Shown here one piece after another: positions 38,183 through 47,479 of a stretch of 64,000 nt of DNA; positions within the stretch are counted from its first letter, which is position 1; each line of letters starts with the position of its first letter. Made by a program: the position numbers and the translations under genes. Source of the DNA: Hylemonella gracilis str. Niagara R (GTDB taxonomy: Bacteria > Pseudomonadota > Gammaproteobacteria > Burkholderiales > Burkholderiaceae_C); the NCBI RefSeq assembly GCF_000600295.1, contig NZ_JEMG01000001.1, forward strand, positions 653,920-717,919. Direction: 5' to 3'. The notes beneath the pieces are model-generated. The model was given only the letters and a program-made list of their open reading frames with translations. It did not search any database and was not told where the DNA came from.

Positions 38183-38974
38183 TTACTTGATGTCCAGTTC
38201 GAGAAATTTGCGCACCCGCTCGGTCTCCGGATTCGTGAAGAACTTGTCGGGGGCGCAGCGCTCGATGATTTTGCCTTGTTCCAGGAAGACCACCTGGTCG
38301 GACACGGCGCGGGCGAAATCCATCTCGTGCGTGACCACCATCATGGTGTAGCCGCCGCCCGCCAGGTCGCGCATGACGGCCAGCACCTCGCCCACGCGTT
38401 CGGGGTCCAGGGCCGAGGTCGGCTCGTCGAACAGCAGCACCTCGGGTTCGATGGCCAGCACGCGGGCAATGGCCACGCGCTGCTTCTGCCCGCCCGATAG
38501 CGTGTGCGGGTATTGCTCGGCCTTGTCGGCCATCCCGACCTTGGCCAGCAGGGCCAGGGCCTGCTCGCGCACCTGGGCCTTGGGCTTGCCCTGCACATGC
38601 ACGGGCACTTCCATCACGTTCTGCAGCACGGTGAAATGCGGCCAGAGGTTGAAGCTCTGGAACACCATGCCCGTGCGCGCGCGCATCGCCGCCAGCGCGC
38701 GCGGCGACAGCGGTTTGCCGGTGCGGTCGTCCACACCCATGCGCGCGCCGCCGATGCGGATCTCGCCCCGGTCAGGTTGCTCCAGCCAATTCACGCAGCG
38801 CAGCAGGGTGGACTTGCCCGAGCCCGAGGAGCCGAGGATGCTGACCACCTCGCCCTTGGCCACGCTGAGGTCGATGTCGCGCAGGACTTCAACGCCGTTG
38901 AAACTCTTGGACAGGTGGCGGATCGACACCGCGGGCGTGGTGCCTGGCTGTGGGGTGGGCGTGTTCTCACTCAT
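38183..38974 (-). CDS. Amino acid ABC transporter, ATP-binding protein
   Basis: This 263-residue ABC ATPase is of the polar amino acid class. Walker A is LGSSGSGKSTLLRCVN, the signature LSGGQKQRVAIARVL and Walker B VLLFDEPTSALDPE; the switch His is in VVTHEMDFA. ATG 38974 overlaps the 3' end of the permease gene by 8 nt, so it is translationally coupled. It energises the two permeases encoded upstream. Confidence 0.94.
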   Translation of the reverse strand: MSENTPTPQPGTTPAVSIRHLSKSFNGVEVLRDIDLSVAKGEVVSILGSSGSGKSTLLRCVNWLEQPDRGEIRIGGARMGVDDRTGKPLSPRALAAMRARTGMVFQSFNLWPHFTVLQNVMEVPVHVQGKPKAQVREQALALLAKVGMADKAEQYPHTLSGGQKQRVAIARVLAIEPEVLLFDEPTSALDPERVGEVLAVMRDLAGGGYTMMVVTHEMDFARAVSDQVVFLEQGKIIERCAPDKFFTNPETERVRKFLELDIK

Positions 38975-39644
38975 ATTCAAGTCCTCGTTGCCGCCCGTAG
39001 CGTCCAAAGCGGCGCATCAGCGCGTCCACCGTGATGCCCAGTGCCCAGTACAGCGCCAGCACCAACACGAAAGCTTCCATGGGGATGAAATAACGCGAGG
39101 ACATCGCGTTGGCTGCCGCGGTCAATTCGGTCACGGTGATGATGCCCAGGAAGGAGGTGTCCTTCAGGCACATGATCAGCAGGTTGCCGCTCTCCCCGCG
39201 CGTGCGCATCACCAATTGGGGCAGCACGATGCGCAGAAAGGCCTTGCCGCGCCGGTAACCGTGCGCATAGGCCGCGTCCAGTGAGCCGGTGGGCAACACC
39301 AGGCGCGCGCCGCGCAGCACCTCCGCGTAGTAAGCGGCGTAGTAGCAGGACAGACCCAGCAGCCCCGCGTCCCAAGCTTCCAGCCGGATACCCAGGCTGG
39401 GCAGGCCGTAGTACAGCAGGTAGATGAAGATCAGGAAGGGCAGCATGCGCAGCGCGTTGATGCCCAGCCGCAGCGTGCGGCGCGGCGCATTGTCGCGGCC
39501 TTCCAGCAGCCAAGCGAGCATGCAGCCCAACACGAAGCTCGCCGTCGCGGCAAGCACGAAGAGCAGAACCGTCGTGCCCAGGCCGCCGAGCAGCAGGTCG
39601 CGGTGTTCCCAGAGCGAGGTCCAGTTGTTGGGCGTGTCGGACAT
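38967..39644 (-). CDS. Amino acid ABC transporter, permease
   Basis: This 225-residue inner-membrane permease is of the HisMQ type, with about five helices. The EAA loop that contacts the ATPase is seen around YAHGYRRGKAFLRIVLPQLV. It is 14 nt downstream of the second permease gene and overlaps the ATPase start. The two permeases probably form a heterodimer. Confidence 0.92.
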   Translation of the reverse strand: MSDTPNNWTSLWEHRDLLLGGLGTTVLLFVLAATASFVLGCMLAWLLEGRDNAPRRTLRLGINALRMLPFLIFIYLLYYGLPSLGIRLEAWDAGLLGLSCYYAAYYAEVLRGARLVLPTGSLDAAYAHGYRRGKAFLRIVLPQLVMRTRGESGNLLIMCLKDTSFLGIITVTELTAAANAMSSRYFIPMEAFVLVLALYWALGITVDALMRRFGRYGRQRGLEYE

Positions 39645-39658
39645 GGGGCGTGCGGTCC

Positions 39659-40300
39659 TTACATCGCGAGCCGGTGGGCGTTGCGTTGCGCGATGCCTTG
39701 CAGCTTCACCATCAGCGCGATCAAGGCCATGTAGATCACGGCCGCCGCGAGGATGGGGGGCAGCGGTTCGTAGGTGACGGCGGCGATGCGGTTGGTCACG
39801 CGCGTCAGGTCCACCATGCCGATGACAGCGATGGCCGGGCTGCCCTTGACCAGGAAGGTCATCTCGTTAATGAGGCCTGGCATGCTGGTGACCGTCATCT
39901 GCGGCAGCATGATGCGGCGGAAGGCCTGCAGGCGTGTCATGCCGCAGGCCAGGGCCGCTTCCAGCTGCTCACGCGAGAAACCCCGGAAGGCCGAGCGCCA
40001 GACCTCGGCGTTGAAGGCCGAGGTGTTGATGGTCAGCGCCAGCACGGCGGCGACCTCGCGGCTCATGGACCAGCCCATCTTGGGCGAGGCCAGGAAGATG
40101 AAGAGCACCAGCGTCACCAGGGGCGTGGCGCGCGCGAAGCTGATCCAGGCCGCCAGCAGTGGGTCCAGCAGCGGCACGCGGGCCATGCGCAGCAGCGCCA
40201 GGCCCAGGCCGATCATCACCCCCAGGCCGATGGCCAGGCCGGAAGTCCAGGCCGTGACCCAGGCCCCGGCGAACAGCATGCGCCAGGCTTGTTCGTCCAT
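39659..40300 (-). CDS. Amino acid ABC transporter, permease
   Basis: This is the second HisMQ-type permease, 213 residues, with about five membrane helices and the EAA loop LACGMTRLQAFRRIMLPQM. It follows the binding-protein gene after a 78-nt spacer with a large hairpin, and precedes the other permease by 14 nt. Confidence 0.92.
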   Translation of the reverse strand: MDEQAWRMLFAGAWVTAWTSGLAIGLGVMIGLGLALLRMARVPLLDPLLAAWISFARATPLVTLVLFIFLASPKMGWSMSREVAAVLALTINTSAFNAEVWRSAFRGFSREQLEAALACGMTRLQAFRRIMLPQMTVTSMPGLINEMTFLVKGSPAIAVIGMVDLTRVTNRIAAVTYEPLPPILAAAVIYMALIALMVKLQGIAQRNAHRLAM

Positions 40301-40316
40301 TTTGTTGGTCCGGCTT

Positions 40317-40372
40317 GCCGCTCGTACCCCGACTGTCGAAGGGCAGGCCTCGACAGGCGCGGCGCGAGCGGC
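40317..40372 (-). promoter_or_regulatory. Large hairpin between binding protein and permease genes
   Basis: GCCGCTCG (40317-40324) pairs with CGAGCGGC (40365-40372). Inside, TGTCGA (40334-40339) pairs with TCGACA (40350-40355). Such structures after binding-protein genes commonly protect the upstream mRNA and lower expression of the permeases. It contains CTGTCGAAGGGC, a core resembling the repeat in uvrA at 56190-56230. Confidence 0.6.
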
Positions 40373-40378
40373 GTGGTC

Positions 40379-41281
40379 TTACATGCCCGCGAGTTTCTTG
40401 AACTGCTCGAAGTTGGTGATGGGCTCGGTCGGCAGGGCCGGGAAGGCCTCGCCGAACCACTTCTTCTGCAGCTCAGCCAGGCGGCCGCTCTTGCGCAGTT
40501 CAGCCATGAACTCGGTCATCAGCTTGAGCAGTTCAGGGTTGTTCTTCGGGATAGGCCAGCCCGCAAAACCGCCGCCGGACACGGCCACGCCCTTGGCGAA
40601 GACCTTGGGCTTGGCGGCCACGATGGTGTTGGCCGGCACGACCGCGTCGATCACGTAGTCCAGGCGGCCATTGGCCAGGTCGGCCATGGCTTCGGGGTAG
40701 GAGGGGTACTCCACGACCTTGCCGAGTTTGCCGCCGACCTTTTTGAGCATGGCTTCCAGCTCGGGCAGGCGTGCCAGCAGAGCGCTGCCGGCCTGAACGC
40801 CCACGGTCTTGCCCGACAGCGTGGGGATGTCACCCAGGCTCTTGTCGCCCGCGCGCTTGATGTAGAAGTGCTGGGCCGAGGCGAAGGGCGGCGTGAAGTT
40901 GAAGACCTTCAAACGCTCTTCCGTCACCAGCGCGCCGGTGTAAGCCATGTCGTACTGGCCCGCCGCGACAGAGGCGAGCAAGCCGGTCCAGGGCAAGATT
41001 TCCTGCTGGACCTTGACGTTCTTCTTGGCCATGAACTTCTGCAGGTCAGCCAGCATGTCGGCATGGAAGCCCACGGGCTTGCCGTCCTGGATGAAGTTGA
41101 AGGGCTGGTAGTCGTCCTCGGTGGCGACCTTGAACACGCCTTTTTTTTGAATCTCGGCGAGGTCTGCCTGCGCTGGCAGCGCGGCGCAGCCCAGTGCGAA
41201 CGCGATCGCCAGCATGCGGGCAAGGGTGCGGGTGCTGCCGTGCAAGGAGGCAAGGACGGAAGAAGCGGTCAAGGGGGCCAT
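40379..41281 (-). CDS. Amino acid ABC transporter, substrate-binding protein
   Basis: This periplasmic binding protein of family 3 has 300 residues. A signal peptide (RMLAIAFALGCAALPAQA) ends near residue 40. The mature part has KKGVFKVATEDDYQPFNFIQ, DMAYTGALVTEERLKVF and GKTVGVQAGSALL, typical of amino acid binders. ATG 41281 has GGAG 5-6 nt upstream. It is divergent from a MocR-type regulator gene, which probably controls it. The ligand is not predictable with confidence. Confidence 0.93.
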   Translation of the reverse strand: MAPLTASSVLASLHGSTRTLARMLAIAFALGCAALPAQADLAEIQKKGVFKVATEDDYQPFNFIQDGKPVGFHADMLADLQKFMAKKNVKVQQEILPWTGLLASVAAGQYDMAYTGALVTEERLKVFNFTPPFASAQHFYIKRAGDKSLGDIPTLSGKTVGVQAGSALLARLPELEAMLKKVGGKLGKVVEYPSYPEAMADLANGRLDYVIDAVVPANTIVAAKPKVFAKGVAVSGGGFAGWPIPKNNPELLKLMTEFMAELRKSGRLAELQKKWFGEAFPALPTEPITNFEQFKKLAGM

Positions 41282-41429
41282 GGTTGCTCCGGTCGGTCGT
41301 TGAGGATGCACTGCTTCATGCAAGGTTCGGGCCTTGGGCGACGCACGGCGGTCCGACCGGGGGCTGGTGATGGTGACAGTTGCGAGTGCTGTTTTGGACA
41401 GTTGCGCCGCAGGCCGCGTCGCCACGGGC

Positions 41430-42983
41430 ATGCGGCGCGTGCCTCTTTTTTCCAGGTACGTCCCTTGCTTGACATCCACCGTGATCGACCACTACTTTCA
41501 CCTGGATTTCCAGCGCACGCGGGGCTTGCAGGAACAGCTGCGCGAGGCGCTGGTGGGCGCCATCCTGCAAGGCGCTTTCCCACCCGACGAACCCCTGCCT
41601 TCCTGCCGAGACCTTTCGCGCCAGCTTTCGGTGGCGCGCAACACGGTGGCCCTGGTTTACGAGAGTTTGTTGGAAAAGGGTTTCCTGCAAAGCCGCCCGC
41701 GCAGCGGCTATTACCTGCACCCGGACTACCGCGAACTGGCGACCCGCCCAGCGGCCACGCCTGCGGCCGGACCCGACGGTGACGATGGGCAGGACCCGAC
41801 GGTGGGATGGGCGCGCTCACCAAGCTGGGGCGAGCGCATCCGTCATCCGGCCGGGCCGCACCAGGGCATCCTGCGGCCCAGCAACTGGCGGCAGTATCAA
41901 TACCCTTTCGCCTACGGCCAGGCTGACCCGAGCCTGTTCCCCGCCACCGCCTGGCGCCGGGCGGCGCGGGAAACGCTGCAGTCGAAACAGCACCGCGATT
42001 TCTGGATCAGCGACGCCGTTGATCAGGACGACCCCGAACTCATCACCCAGCTGCGCACCCGCGTCTTGCCCAAGCGCGGCATCCAGGCCGCGCCGGGCGA
42101 AATCCTCGTCACGCAAGGGTCGCAGAATGCGCTCTACCTGCTGGCGCGCCTGCTGATGGGGCCGGGCGTGCGCGTCGGCCTGGAAAACCCGGGCTTTCGT
42201 GATGCATGGAATGTGTTCGCCATGCAGAACGCAGACATCTCCCTGCACGACGTGGACGAGCACGGCCTGTGCATCGACGAGCGACTGGCCGATTGCGACT
42301 ATGTCTACGTCACGCCCAGCCACCAGGTGCCCACCGGCGTCACGCTCAGCGCCGAGCGGCGCGCCCGGCTCTGGCAGCAGGCGCACGCGCATGACCAGGT
42401 GCTGATCGAGGACGACTACGATGCCGACCTGGACCTGTCCAGCCACCCGCCGCCCGCACTCAAGGCGGCGGACCGGCATGGCCGTGTCATCTACCTGAGC
42501 AGCTTTTCCAAGAGCCTGGGGCCGGGTCTGCGCCTGGGGTACCTGGTGGCCGACGAGGAGCTGGTGCGCGAACTGCGGGCCCTGCGCCGCCTGATGCTGC
42601 GGCATGCGCCCCTGCACGCCCAGCGCCTGCTGGCCCGCTTCCTCGCCGAAGGCGATTACGACGCGCACCTGCGTCGTTACCGCGCCGCGCACGCGCGCAA
42701 GCACGATGCGCTGCGCCACGCCATCGAGCAGCACCTGGGCGCTTGTGTTTACGCCTCGGGCTCAGGGGCGTCGGCATTCTGGCTGCAAGCACCAGAAAGC
42801 ATCAGCGCGCAAAAACTGGCCTGGGCCGCCTCGCGCCGCAGCGTGTTGATCGAGCCGGGCGCGCCGCATTTCTTCGACGCCCAGCCCTCGGACCGGCATT
42901 TCCGCCTGGGCTTCTCTGCCATCGGCGCCGAGCGCATCGCGCCCGGGATTGAGTTGCTGGCGGATGTGATGGGGCGGGTTTAG
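41430..42983 (+). CDS. MocR-type (GntR/aminotransferase) transcriptional regulator
   Basis: This is a fusion of an N-terminal GntR winged helix (PLPSCRDLSRQLSVARNTVALVY) with a C-terminal class I aminotransferase-like domain. The latter has the PLP residues DDYDADLD and the lysine in YLSSFSKSLGPGLRLGY. The 517 residues fit MocR regulators such as GabR and TauR, which sense amino acids through PLP. The start is uncertain: ATG 41430 or GTG 41481, with no clear Shine-Dalgarno at either. It lies divergent to the importer and overlaps the convergent aminotransferase gene by four bases. Confidence 0.9.
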   Translation: MRRVPLFSRYVPCLTSTVIDHYFHLDFQRTRGLQEQLREALVGAILQGAFPPDEPLPSCRDLSRQLSVARNTVALVYESLLEKGFLQSRPRSGYYLHPDYRELATRPAATPAAGPDGDDGQDPTVGWARSPSWGERIRHPAGPHQGILRPSNWRQYQYPFAYGQADPSLFPATAWRRAARETLQSKQHRDFWISDAVDQDDPELITQLRTRVLPKRGIQAAPGEILVTQGSQNALYLLARLLMGPGVRVGLENPGFRDAWNVFAMQNADISLHDVDEHGLCIDERLADCDYVYVTPSHQVPTGVTLSAERRARLWQQAHAHDQVLIEDDYDADLDLSSHPPPALKAADRHGRVIYLSSFSKSLGPGLRLGYLVADEELVRELRALRRLMLRHAPLHAQRLLARFLAEGDYDAHLRRYRAAHARKHDALRHAIEQHLGACVYASGSGASAFWLQAPESISAQKLAWAASRRSVLIEPGAPHFFDAQPSDRHFRLGFSAIGAERIAPGIELLADVMGRV

Positions 42984-44311
42984 ATCTTCCCGTACTCCGT
43001 CAGCACCTCGTCCAGCACGCCCAAGGCCTGCTTCACCTGGGCCTCGTTCACGATGCAGGGCGGGGCGAGGTGGAAGCGGTTCTCCACCGCGAACACCAGC
43101 AGACCCCGGCGCAGTGCGGCGGCCTTGAGTTCGGCCAGGCGCGCGGGGGGCAGCGGGGTGCGCTTGACCGGGTCGCTCACGAATTCCAACGCCCAGAACA
43201 GGCCCTTGCCGCGTGTTTCGCCAATGATGGGGTGGCGCGCGGCCAGCGCCTTGACGCCTGGGCCCAGGTGTTCTTCGCCGATATGGCGCGCGTTGTCGAC
43301 CATGCCTTCCTCGGCCATGGCGTCCAGCGTGGCGATGATGGAGGCCATGGCCAGCGGATGGCCGGAGTAGGTGAGGCCACCGGGATAGAAACGGTTCTGG
43401 AAGAACTCACTGATCTGGTCCGAGATCATCACGCCCCCCACAGGAACGTAACCCGAGTTCACGCCCTTGGCGAAGACCACGAGGTCGGGCTGCACGTCGA
43501 AGTGCTCCAGCGCAAGCCAGGCACCGGTGCGGCCGAAACCCACCATCACCTCGTCGAGGATCAACTGAATGCCGAACTCATCGGCCAGGGCGCGCACGCC
43601 TTTGAGGTAGTCCTGCGGCGGCACCAGCACACCCGCCGTGCCCGGGATTGATTCGAGCAAGATGGCCGCGATGCTGCTCGGCCCTTCGGCCTCGATCACC
43701 CGGCGCAGATGGCGCAGGGCACGTTCGCATTCCTCGGCCTCGCTCGTGGCATTGAACTCGCTGCGGTAGAGGAAGGGGTTGAAGAAGTGCACATGGCCGC
43801 GTGCATATTCGTTCGGCACGCGCCGGGCTTCGCCGGTCGCGACGATGGCCGAGCCCGTGTTGCCATGGTAGGAGCGGTAGGCCGAGAGGATCTTGTCACG
43901 GCCCGTGTACAGGCGCGCCATGCGCATCGCGTTTTCGTTCGCGTCGGCCCCGGCGTTGGTGAAGAAGATTTTCTTGAAGCTGCGGGGGCCGGACTTGGGG
44001 GCGCGCGCCAGGATGCGCCTGGCCGCCTCGCCACGCACGGCGGTGGCGTTGGAAGGCGCGAGCGTGCACAGCTGGGCCGCTTGGTCCTGAATCGCCTTGA
44101 CCACCTTGGGATGCTGGTGGCCGATGTTGGTGTTGATCAGCTGCGAGCTGAAGTCCAGGTATTGGTTGCCTTCGTAGTCCCAGAGCATGCAACCCGAGCC
44201 GCCCGCGACGACCAGGGGGTTGAGCTGGCTCTGCACCGACCACGAGGACAACACCAGCTCGGTTTCAAGCTGGCGGACGGCGGCGTTGTTGAGCGGGGCG
44301 GCTGCGTTCAT
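42980..44311 (-). CDS. Class III PLP-dependent aminotransferase
   Basis: This is a 443-residue omega-type aminotransferase. Seen are the fold-I landmarks FFTNAGADANENAMRMAR, YRSYHGNTGSA, LILDEVMVGFGRTG with the conserved Asp, and the PLP-binding lysine in VVFAKGVNSGYVPVGG. The sequence has the feel of taurine-, beta-alanine- or 4-aminobutyrate-pyruvate aminotransferases, but I cannot fix the donor. Its MocR neighbour and the importer suggest the imported amino compound is its substrate. A 22-bp palindrome lies 21-42 nt upstream of its start. Confidence 0.88.
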   Translation of the reverse strand: MNAAAPLNNAAVRQLETELVLSSWSVQSQLNPLVVAGGSGCMLWDYEGNQYLDFSSQLINTNIGHQHPKVVKAIQDQAAQLCTLAPSNATAVRGEAARRILARAPKSGPRSFKKIFFTNAGADANENAMRMARLYTGRDKILSAYRSYHGNTGSAIVATGEARRVPNEYARGHVHFFNPFLYRSEFNATSEAEECERALRHLRRVIEAEGPSSIAAILLESIPGTAGVLVPPQDYLKGVRALADEFGIQLILDEVMVGFGRTGAWLALEHFDVQPDLVVFAKGVNSGYVPVGGVMISDQISEFFQNRFYPGGLTYSGHPLAMASIIATLDAMAEEGMVDNARHIGEEHLGPGVKALAARHPIIGETRGKGLFWALEFVSDPVKRTPLPPARLAELKAAALRRGLLVFAVENRFHLAPPCIVNEAQVKQALGVLDEVLTEYGKI

Positions 44312-44331
44312 GGGTTGTGCTCCGGGGCGGT

Positions 44332-44353
44332 GGTGATGGCCAGGGCCATCACC
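44332..44353 (-). promoter_or_regulatory. Perfect 22-bp palindrome upstream of the aminotransferase gene
   Basis: GGTGATGGCC (44332-44341) and GGCCATCACC (44344-44353) are exact inverted repeats around AG. It lies in the divergent gap between the aminotransferase and the HAD phosphatase genes, close to the aminotransferase start. It could be an operator or a leader hairpin. Confidence 0.5.
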
Positions 44354-44476
44354 GGGTGTCAGGGATGGGTCGACTATGGCGCCAGCCTGCCGTGGGTCTT
44401 AGAGCCAGTTGCGCGCGGTCCGCTGGCCAGATCGCCGCCGAGTCATCCCGCGCTTGCGCTGGCTATCATCGGCCGC

Positions 44477-45169
44477 ATGGAAATCGAGACGATGAGCTAC
44501 GAGGCCGTGTTGTTTGACTGTGATGGTGTGCTGGTGGACAGCGAGCCCATCACCAATGGCGTGCTGCGCGACATGCTGGAGGAGCGGGGCTGGTCCATGA
44601 CCCAGGAGGAATGCGAGGCGCGTTTCATCGGCCGCGCGGTGCGCGACCAACGTGCGGAGATCGAAGCACGTACGGGCCTGCCCTTCACCGAAGAATGGTT
44701 GCAAGCCTTCTATGTGCGGCGCAACGCGGCGCTGGAGGCGCGGCTCACCGCCATCGCCCACATCCATGACACCGTGGCGCGGGTGCACCGGGCCTGCGCC
44801 GGGCGTGTGGCCTGTGCTTCGGGCGCGGACCGGGGCAAGGTGGAACTGCAGTTGCGCAAGGTCGGCCTGTACGACTATTTCGAAGGCCGCATCTTCAGCG
44901 GCCATGAGACGCCGCGCTCCAAACCCCATCCCGATGTGTACCTGGCCGCCGCTGCCGCGTTGGGCGTCGCCGCCGAGGGTTGTGCCGTGGTGGAAGACAC
45001 GGTGGCCGGTGTGCAGGCGGGTGTGGCCGCGGGCGCCCGGGTGTTCGCCTACGCACCGATGGTCGTCGACCCGCGGCGGCATGCCGCCCAGCAGGCGGCC
45101 CTGCTGGGGGCTGGCGCGGCGCAGCTGTTTGCCGACATGCGCGAATTGCCGGGCCTGCTGGCCCGCTGA
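44477..45169 (+). CDS. HAD-family hydrolase (phosphatase/phosphoglucomutase-like)
   Basis: This 230-residue haloacid dehalogenase-superfamily enzyme of the beta-phosphoglucomutase-like branch has the nucleophile motif FDCDGVLVDSEP, motif II CASGADRG, Lys in RSKPHPDVYL and motif IV VVEDTVAGVQAG. An alpha-helical cap lies between motifs I and II. The substrate is unknown; many relatives dephosphorylate sugar phosphates. ATG 44477 is chosen; ATG 44492 is also possible. Confidence 0.88.
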   Translation: MEIETMSYEAVLFDCDGVLVDSEPITNGVLRDMLEERGWSMTQEECEARFIGRAVRDQRAEIEARTGLPFTEEWLQAFYVRRNAALEARLTAIAHIHDTVARVHRACAGRVACASGADRGKVELQLRKVGLYDYFEGRIFSGHETPRSKPHPDVYLAAAAALGVAAEGCAVVEDTVAGVQAGVAAGARVFAYAPMVVDPRRHAAQQAALLGAGAAQLFADMRELPGLLAR

Positions 45170-45199
45170 ACTGGTGATCCGCTGAAAGGGGGCGTGCCC

Positions 45200-47479
45200 T
45201 CAGCGCGAGGCGACCGACGCGCCATCGACACTCGAGGGCGTGGGGATGTAGCCGCCGTGCGCCTGCAGCAGCGCGGTCATGCCAGCCTCGTCCAGGGGGC
45301 GCGACAGCAGATAGCCCTGGAACTCATCACAGCCCTGACTGCGCAGGAAGTCGAACTGCGCCTGGTTTTCCACGCCCTCGGCCACCACGGTCTTGTGCAG
45401 GCTCTGGCCCAGCGAGAGCACGGCACGCGCGATCATGGCCACCTCTTCCTCGCGCTCGATGCCGGTGACCAGGGAGCGGTCGATCTTGATGATGTCCAGC
45501 GGAAAGCGCCGCAGGTAGCTCAGGGCCGAGTAGCCCGTGCCGAAATCGTCCATCGCCAGCTGCATGCCCAGTTGCTTGAACAGGATCAGGGTTTCGAGCA
45601 CCCGTTCGCTGCGGCTCATGAAGACGGTCTCGGTGATTTCCAGTTCCACCAGTTCGGGGGGCAGGTCGGCCTCGCGCAGCAGGCGATGGACATGGCCGAC
45701 GATGTCGTCGCTCAGGAACAGGCGCGGCGAGAGGTTGACCGCGATGCGTAGCGGGTTGGTTTTCAGGTCGCGGCCTTCGTTCCAGCGTTTCGTCGCGATG
45801 AAGGCACGTTGGAGGATGGTCATGGTCAGCGGCAGGATGAGGCCACTGTCCTCCGCGATCGGAACAAAGCGGTCCGGGCTGATGGGGCCGTATTCGGGCG
45901 GACGCCAGCGCGCCAGTGCTTCCATGCCGATGATGCGGCGCTGGGCGTCGGTCTTCGGCTGGTAATGCACGTCGAAACCTTCGTGGTCGATGGCATGGCG
46001 CAGCGCCGCTTCCAGGTGCAGCCGTTCGGTCGCGACATGGTTCAGCTCGCGCGTGAAGAACTGGAAGTTGTTGCGTCCGGCGCCCTTGGCTGCATACATG
46101 GCCGCGTCCGCGTGCTTGAACAGGGCGAGCGCGTCCTCGCCGTCGCCCGGGTACATGGCCACGCCCAGGCTGGCGCCGACCTGGAACTCGCGGCCCGAGA
46201 GCTGCACCGGCCGCGCGATCTCGCCCAACACCCGCTGCAACTGGTCGATCACGGTGCTGGTGCGGAAGTGGTCGGCCAGCAGCAGCACGAATTCATCCCC
46301 GCCCAGGCGTGCCACCGTGTCCGAGGCGCGCAGGCAACGGCGCAGCCGCAGCGCGACTTCCTTCAGCAGTTCGTCGCCCGCGTCATGGCCCAGGCTGTCG
46401 TTGATGAACTTGAAATGGTCCAGGTCGATGAACACCACCACGAGGTGGTAGCCCAGGCGTTCGGCGCGCGCGATGCCCTGCTCCACCCGGTCGCTCAGCA
46501 GCATGCGGTTGGGCAGACCGGTCAGCGTGTCGTGGTTGGCCTGATGTTCCAGCTCCTGCTGGTAACGGCGGCGCTCCGAGATGTCTTGCACCGTGCCTTC
46601 GTAATAGAGCAGCTTGCCCCCGGCATCGCAGACCGTGTGCGCGTTTTCCGAGATCCAGATGCGTGAGCCGTCGGCGCGGTAGACCTCGGATTCGAAATTC
46701 AGCACCTCACCTTGCTCGGCCATCATCTGGCGGAACAATTCGCGCTGGCCTTCTTTGACGTAGAGCTGGCGGCTGATGTTGGCCAGCCCGCTGATCAGCG
46801 CTTCCGGGCTGGCGTAACCATACAGGCGGGCCAGCGCCGGGTTGACGGCCAGGTAATGGCCTTCGGGCGAGGACTGGAAGATGCCTTCGGACGCGTGTTC
46901 GAAGATGTGGCGGTAGCGTTGCTCGGCAGCTTGCTGGGCTTCGGCCAGTTCCCGCTGCGCCGTCACGTCCTCGATGAAGCCCTCGATCACCAGCGTGCCT
47001 TGCTCATCGGCCACGGCCACGCCGCGTTCGTTCACCCATTTGACGGTGCCGTCCTTGGTGACGATGCGGTAGTCCACCGCGAAACGCAGGTTGTTGGCGG
47101 ACGTGGTGGCCACCGAGTTGCGCACGCGCTCGCGGTCCAGCGGGTGGGTGATCTGTTCCCAGCTCACCGCCGTGTTGTGCACCAGCTCCTGTGGGGTGTA
47201 ACCGGTCAGCGCCAGGCAACCCTGGCTCACGAAGACCATGGTCCACTGCGCGTCGTTCAGACAACGGTAGGCCATGCCGTCCAGGTTGTTGATCAGCGTG
47301 TCGAGCACGCGGGCCCGGTCCAGCTCGCGCACACTGAGCAGGGTGTTGCGTCGAGAGCGGGTAGTGGGCGCGGCTGCCTGAGAGCTGGCCGGGACCTGAG
47401 GCTGCCCCGCGTAGGCTGCGGCAGGGTCGGACGGAATGGGCAGGGCGACGGGCATTTTTTTTGAAAGGCGAGAGCGCAT
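45200..47479 (-). CDS. PAS-PAS-GGDEF-EAL cyclic-di-GMP protein
   Basis: This is a cytoplasmic second-messenger enzyme of about 759 residues. Two PAS domains (about 55-175 and 185-315; GLANI and EGTVQDISERRR mark the second) precede a GGDEF domain with intact ARLGGDEFVLLL and an EAL domain with MEALARW, LEITETVFM, DDFGTGYSALSYL and KIDRSLV. Both catalytic motifs look complete, so synthesis, degradation or a switch between them is possible. The start is uncertain: ATG 47479, 47524 or 47455; the last lies at the end of an A8 run. It is divergent from the ghrA-like gene. Confidence 0.92.
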   Translation of the reverse strand: MRSRLSKKMPVALPIPSDPAAAYAGQPQVPASSQAAAPTTRSRRNTLLSVRELDRARVLDTLINNLDGMAYRCLNDAQWTMVFVSQGCLALTGYTPQELVHNTAVSWEQITHPLDRERVRNSVATTSANNLRFAVDYRIVTKDGTVKWVNERGVAVADEQGTLVIEGFIEDVTAQRELAEAQQAAEQRYRHIFEHASEGIFQSSPEGHYLAVNPALARLYGYASPEALISGLANISRQLYVKEGQRELFRQMMAEQGEVLNFESEVYRADGSRIWISENAHTVCDAGGKLLYYEGTVQDISERRRYQQELEHQANHDTLTGLPNRMLLSDRVEQGIARAERLGYHLVVVFIDLDHFKFINDSLGHDAGDELLKEVALRLRRCLRASDTVARLGGDEFVLLLADHFRTSTVIDQLQRVLGEIARPVQLSGREFQVGASLGVAMYPGDGEDALALFKHADAAMYAAKGAGRNNFQFFTRELNHVATERLHLEAALRHAIDHEGFDVHYQPKTDAQRRIIGMEALARWRPPEYGPISPDRFVPIAEDSGLILPLTMTILQRAFIATKRWNEGRDLKTNPLRIAVNLSPRLFLSDDIVGHVHRLLREADLPPELVELEITETVFMSRSERVLETLILFKQLGMQLAMDDFGTGYSALSYLRRFPLDIIKIDRSLVTGIEREEEVAMIARAVLSLGQSLHKTVVAEGVENQAQFDFLRSQGCDEFQGYLLSRPLDEAGMTALLQAHGGYIPTPSSVDGASVASR

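Noticed and set aside
41469-41474. Perfect TTGACA reading toward the MocR gene
   Set aside because: No -10 element follows at 16-18 nt, and it lies inside or next to the probable coding start.
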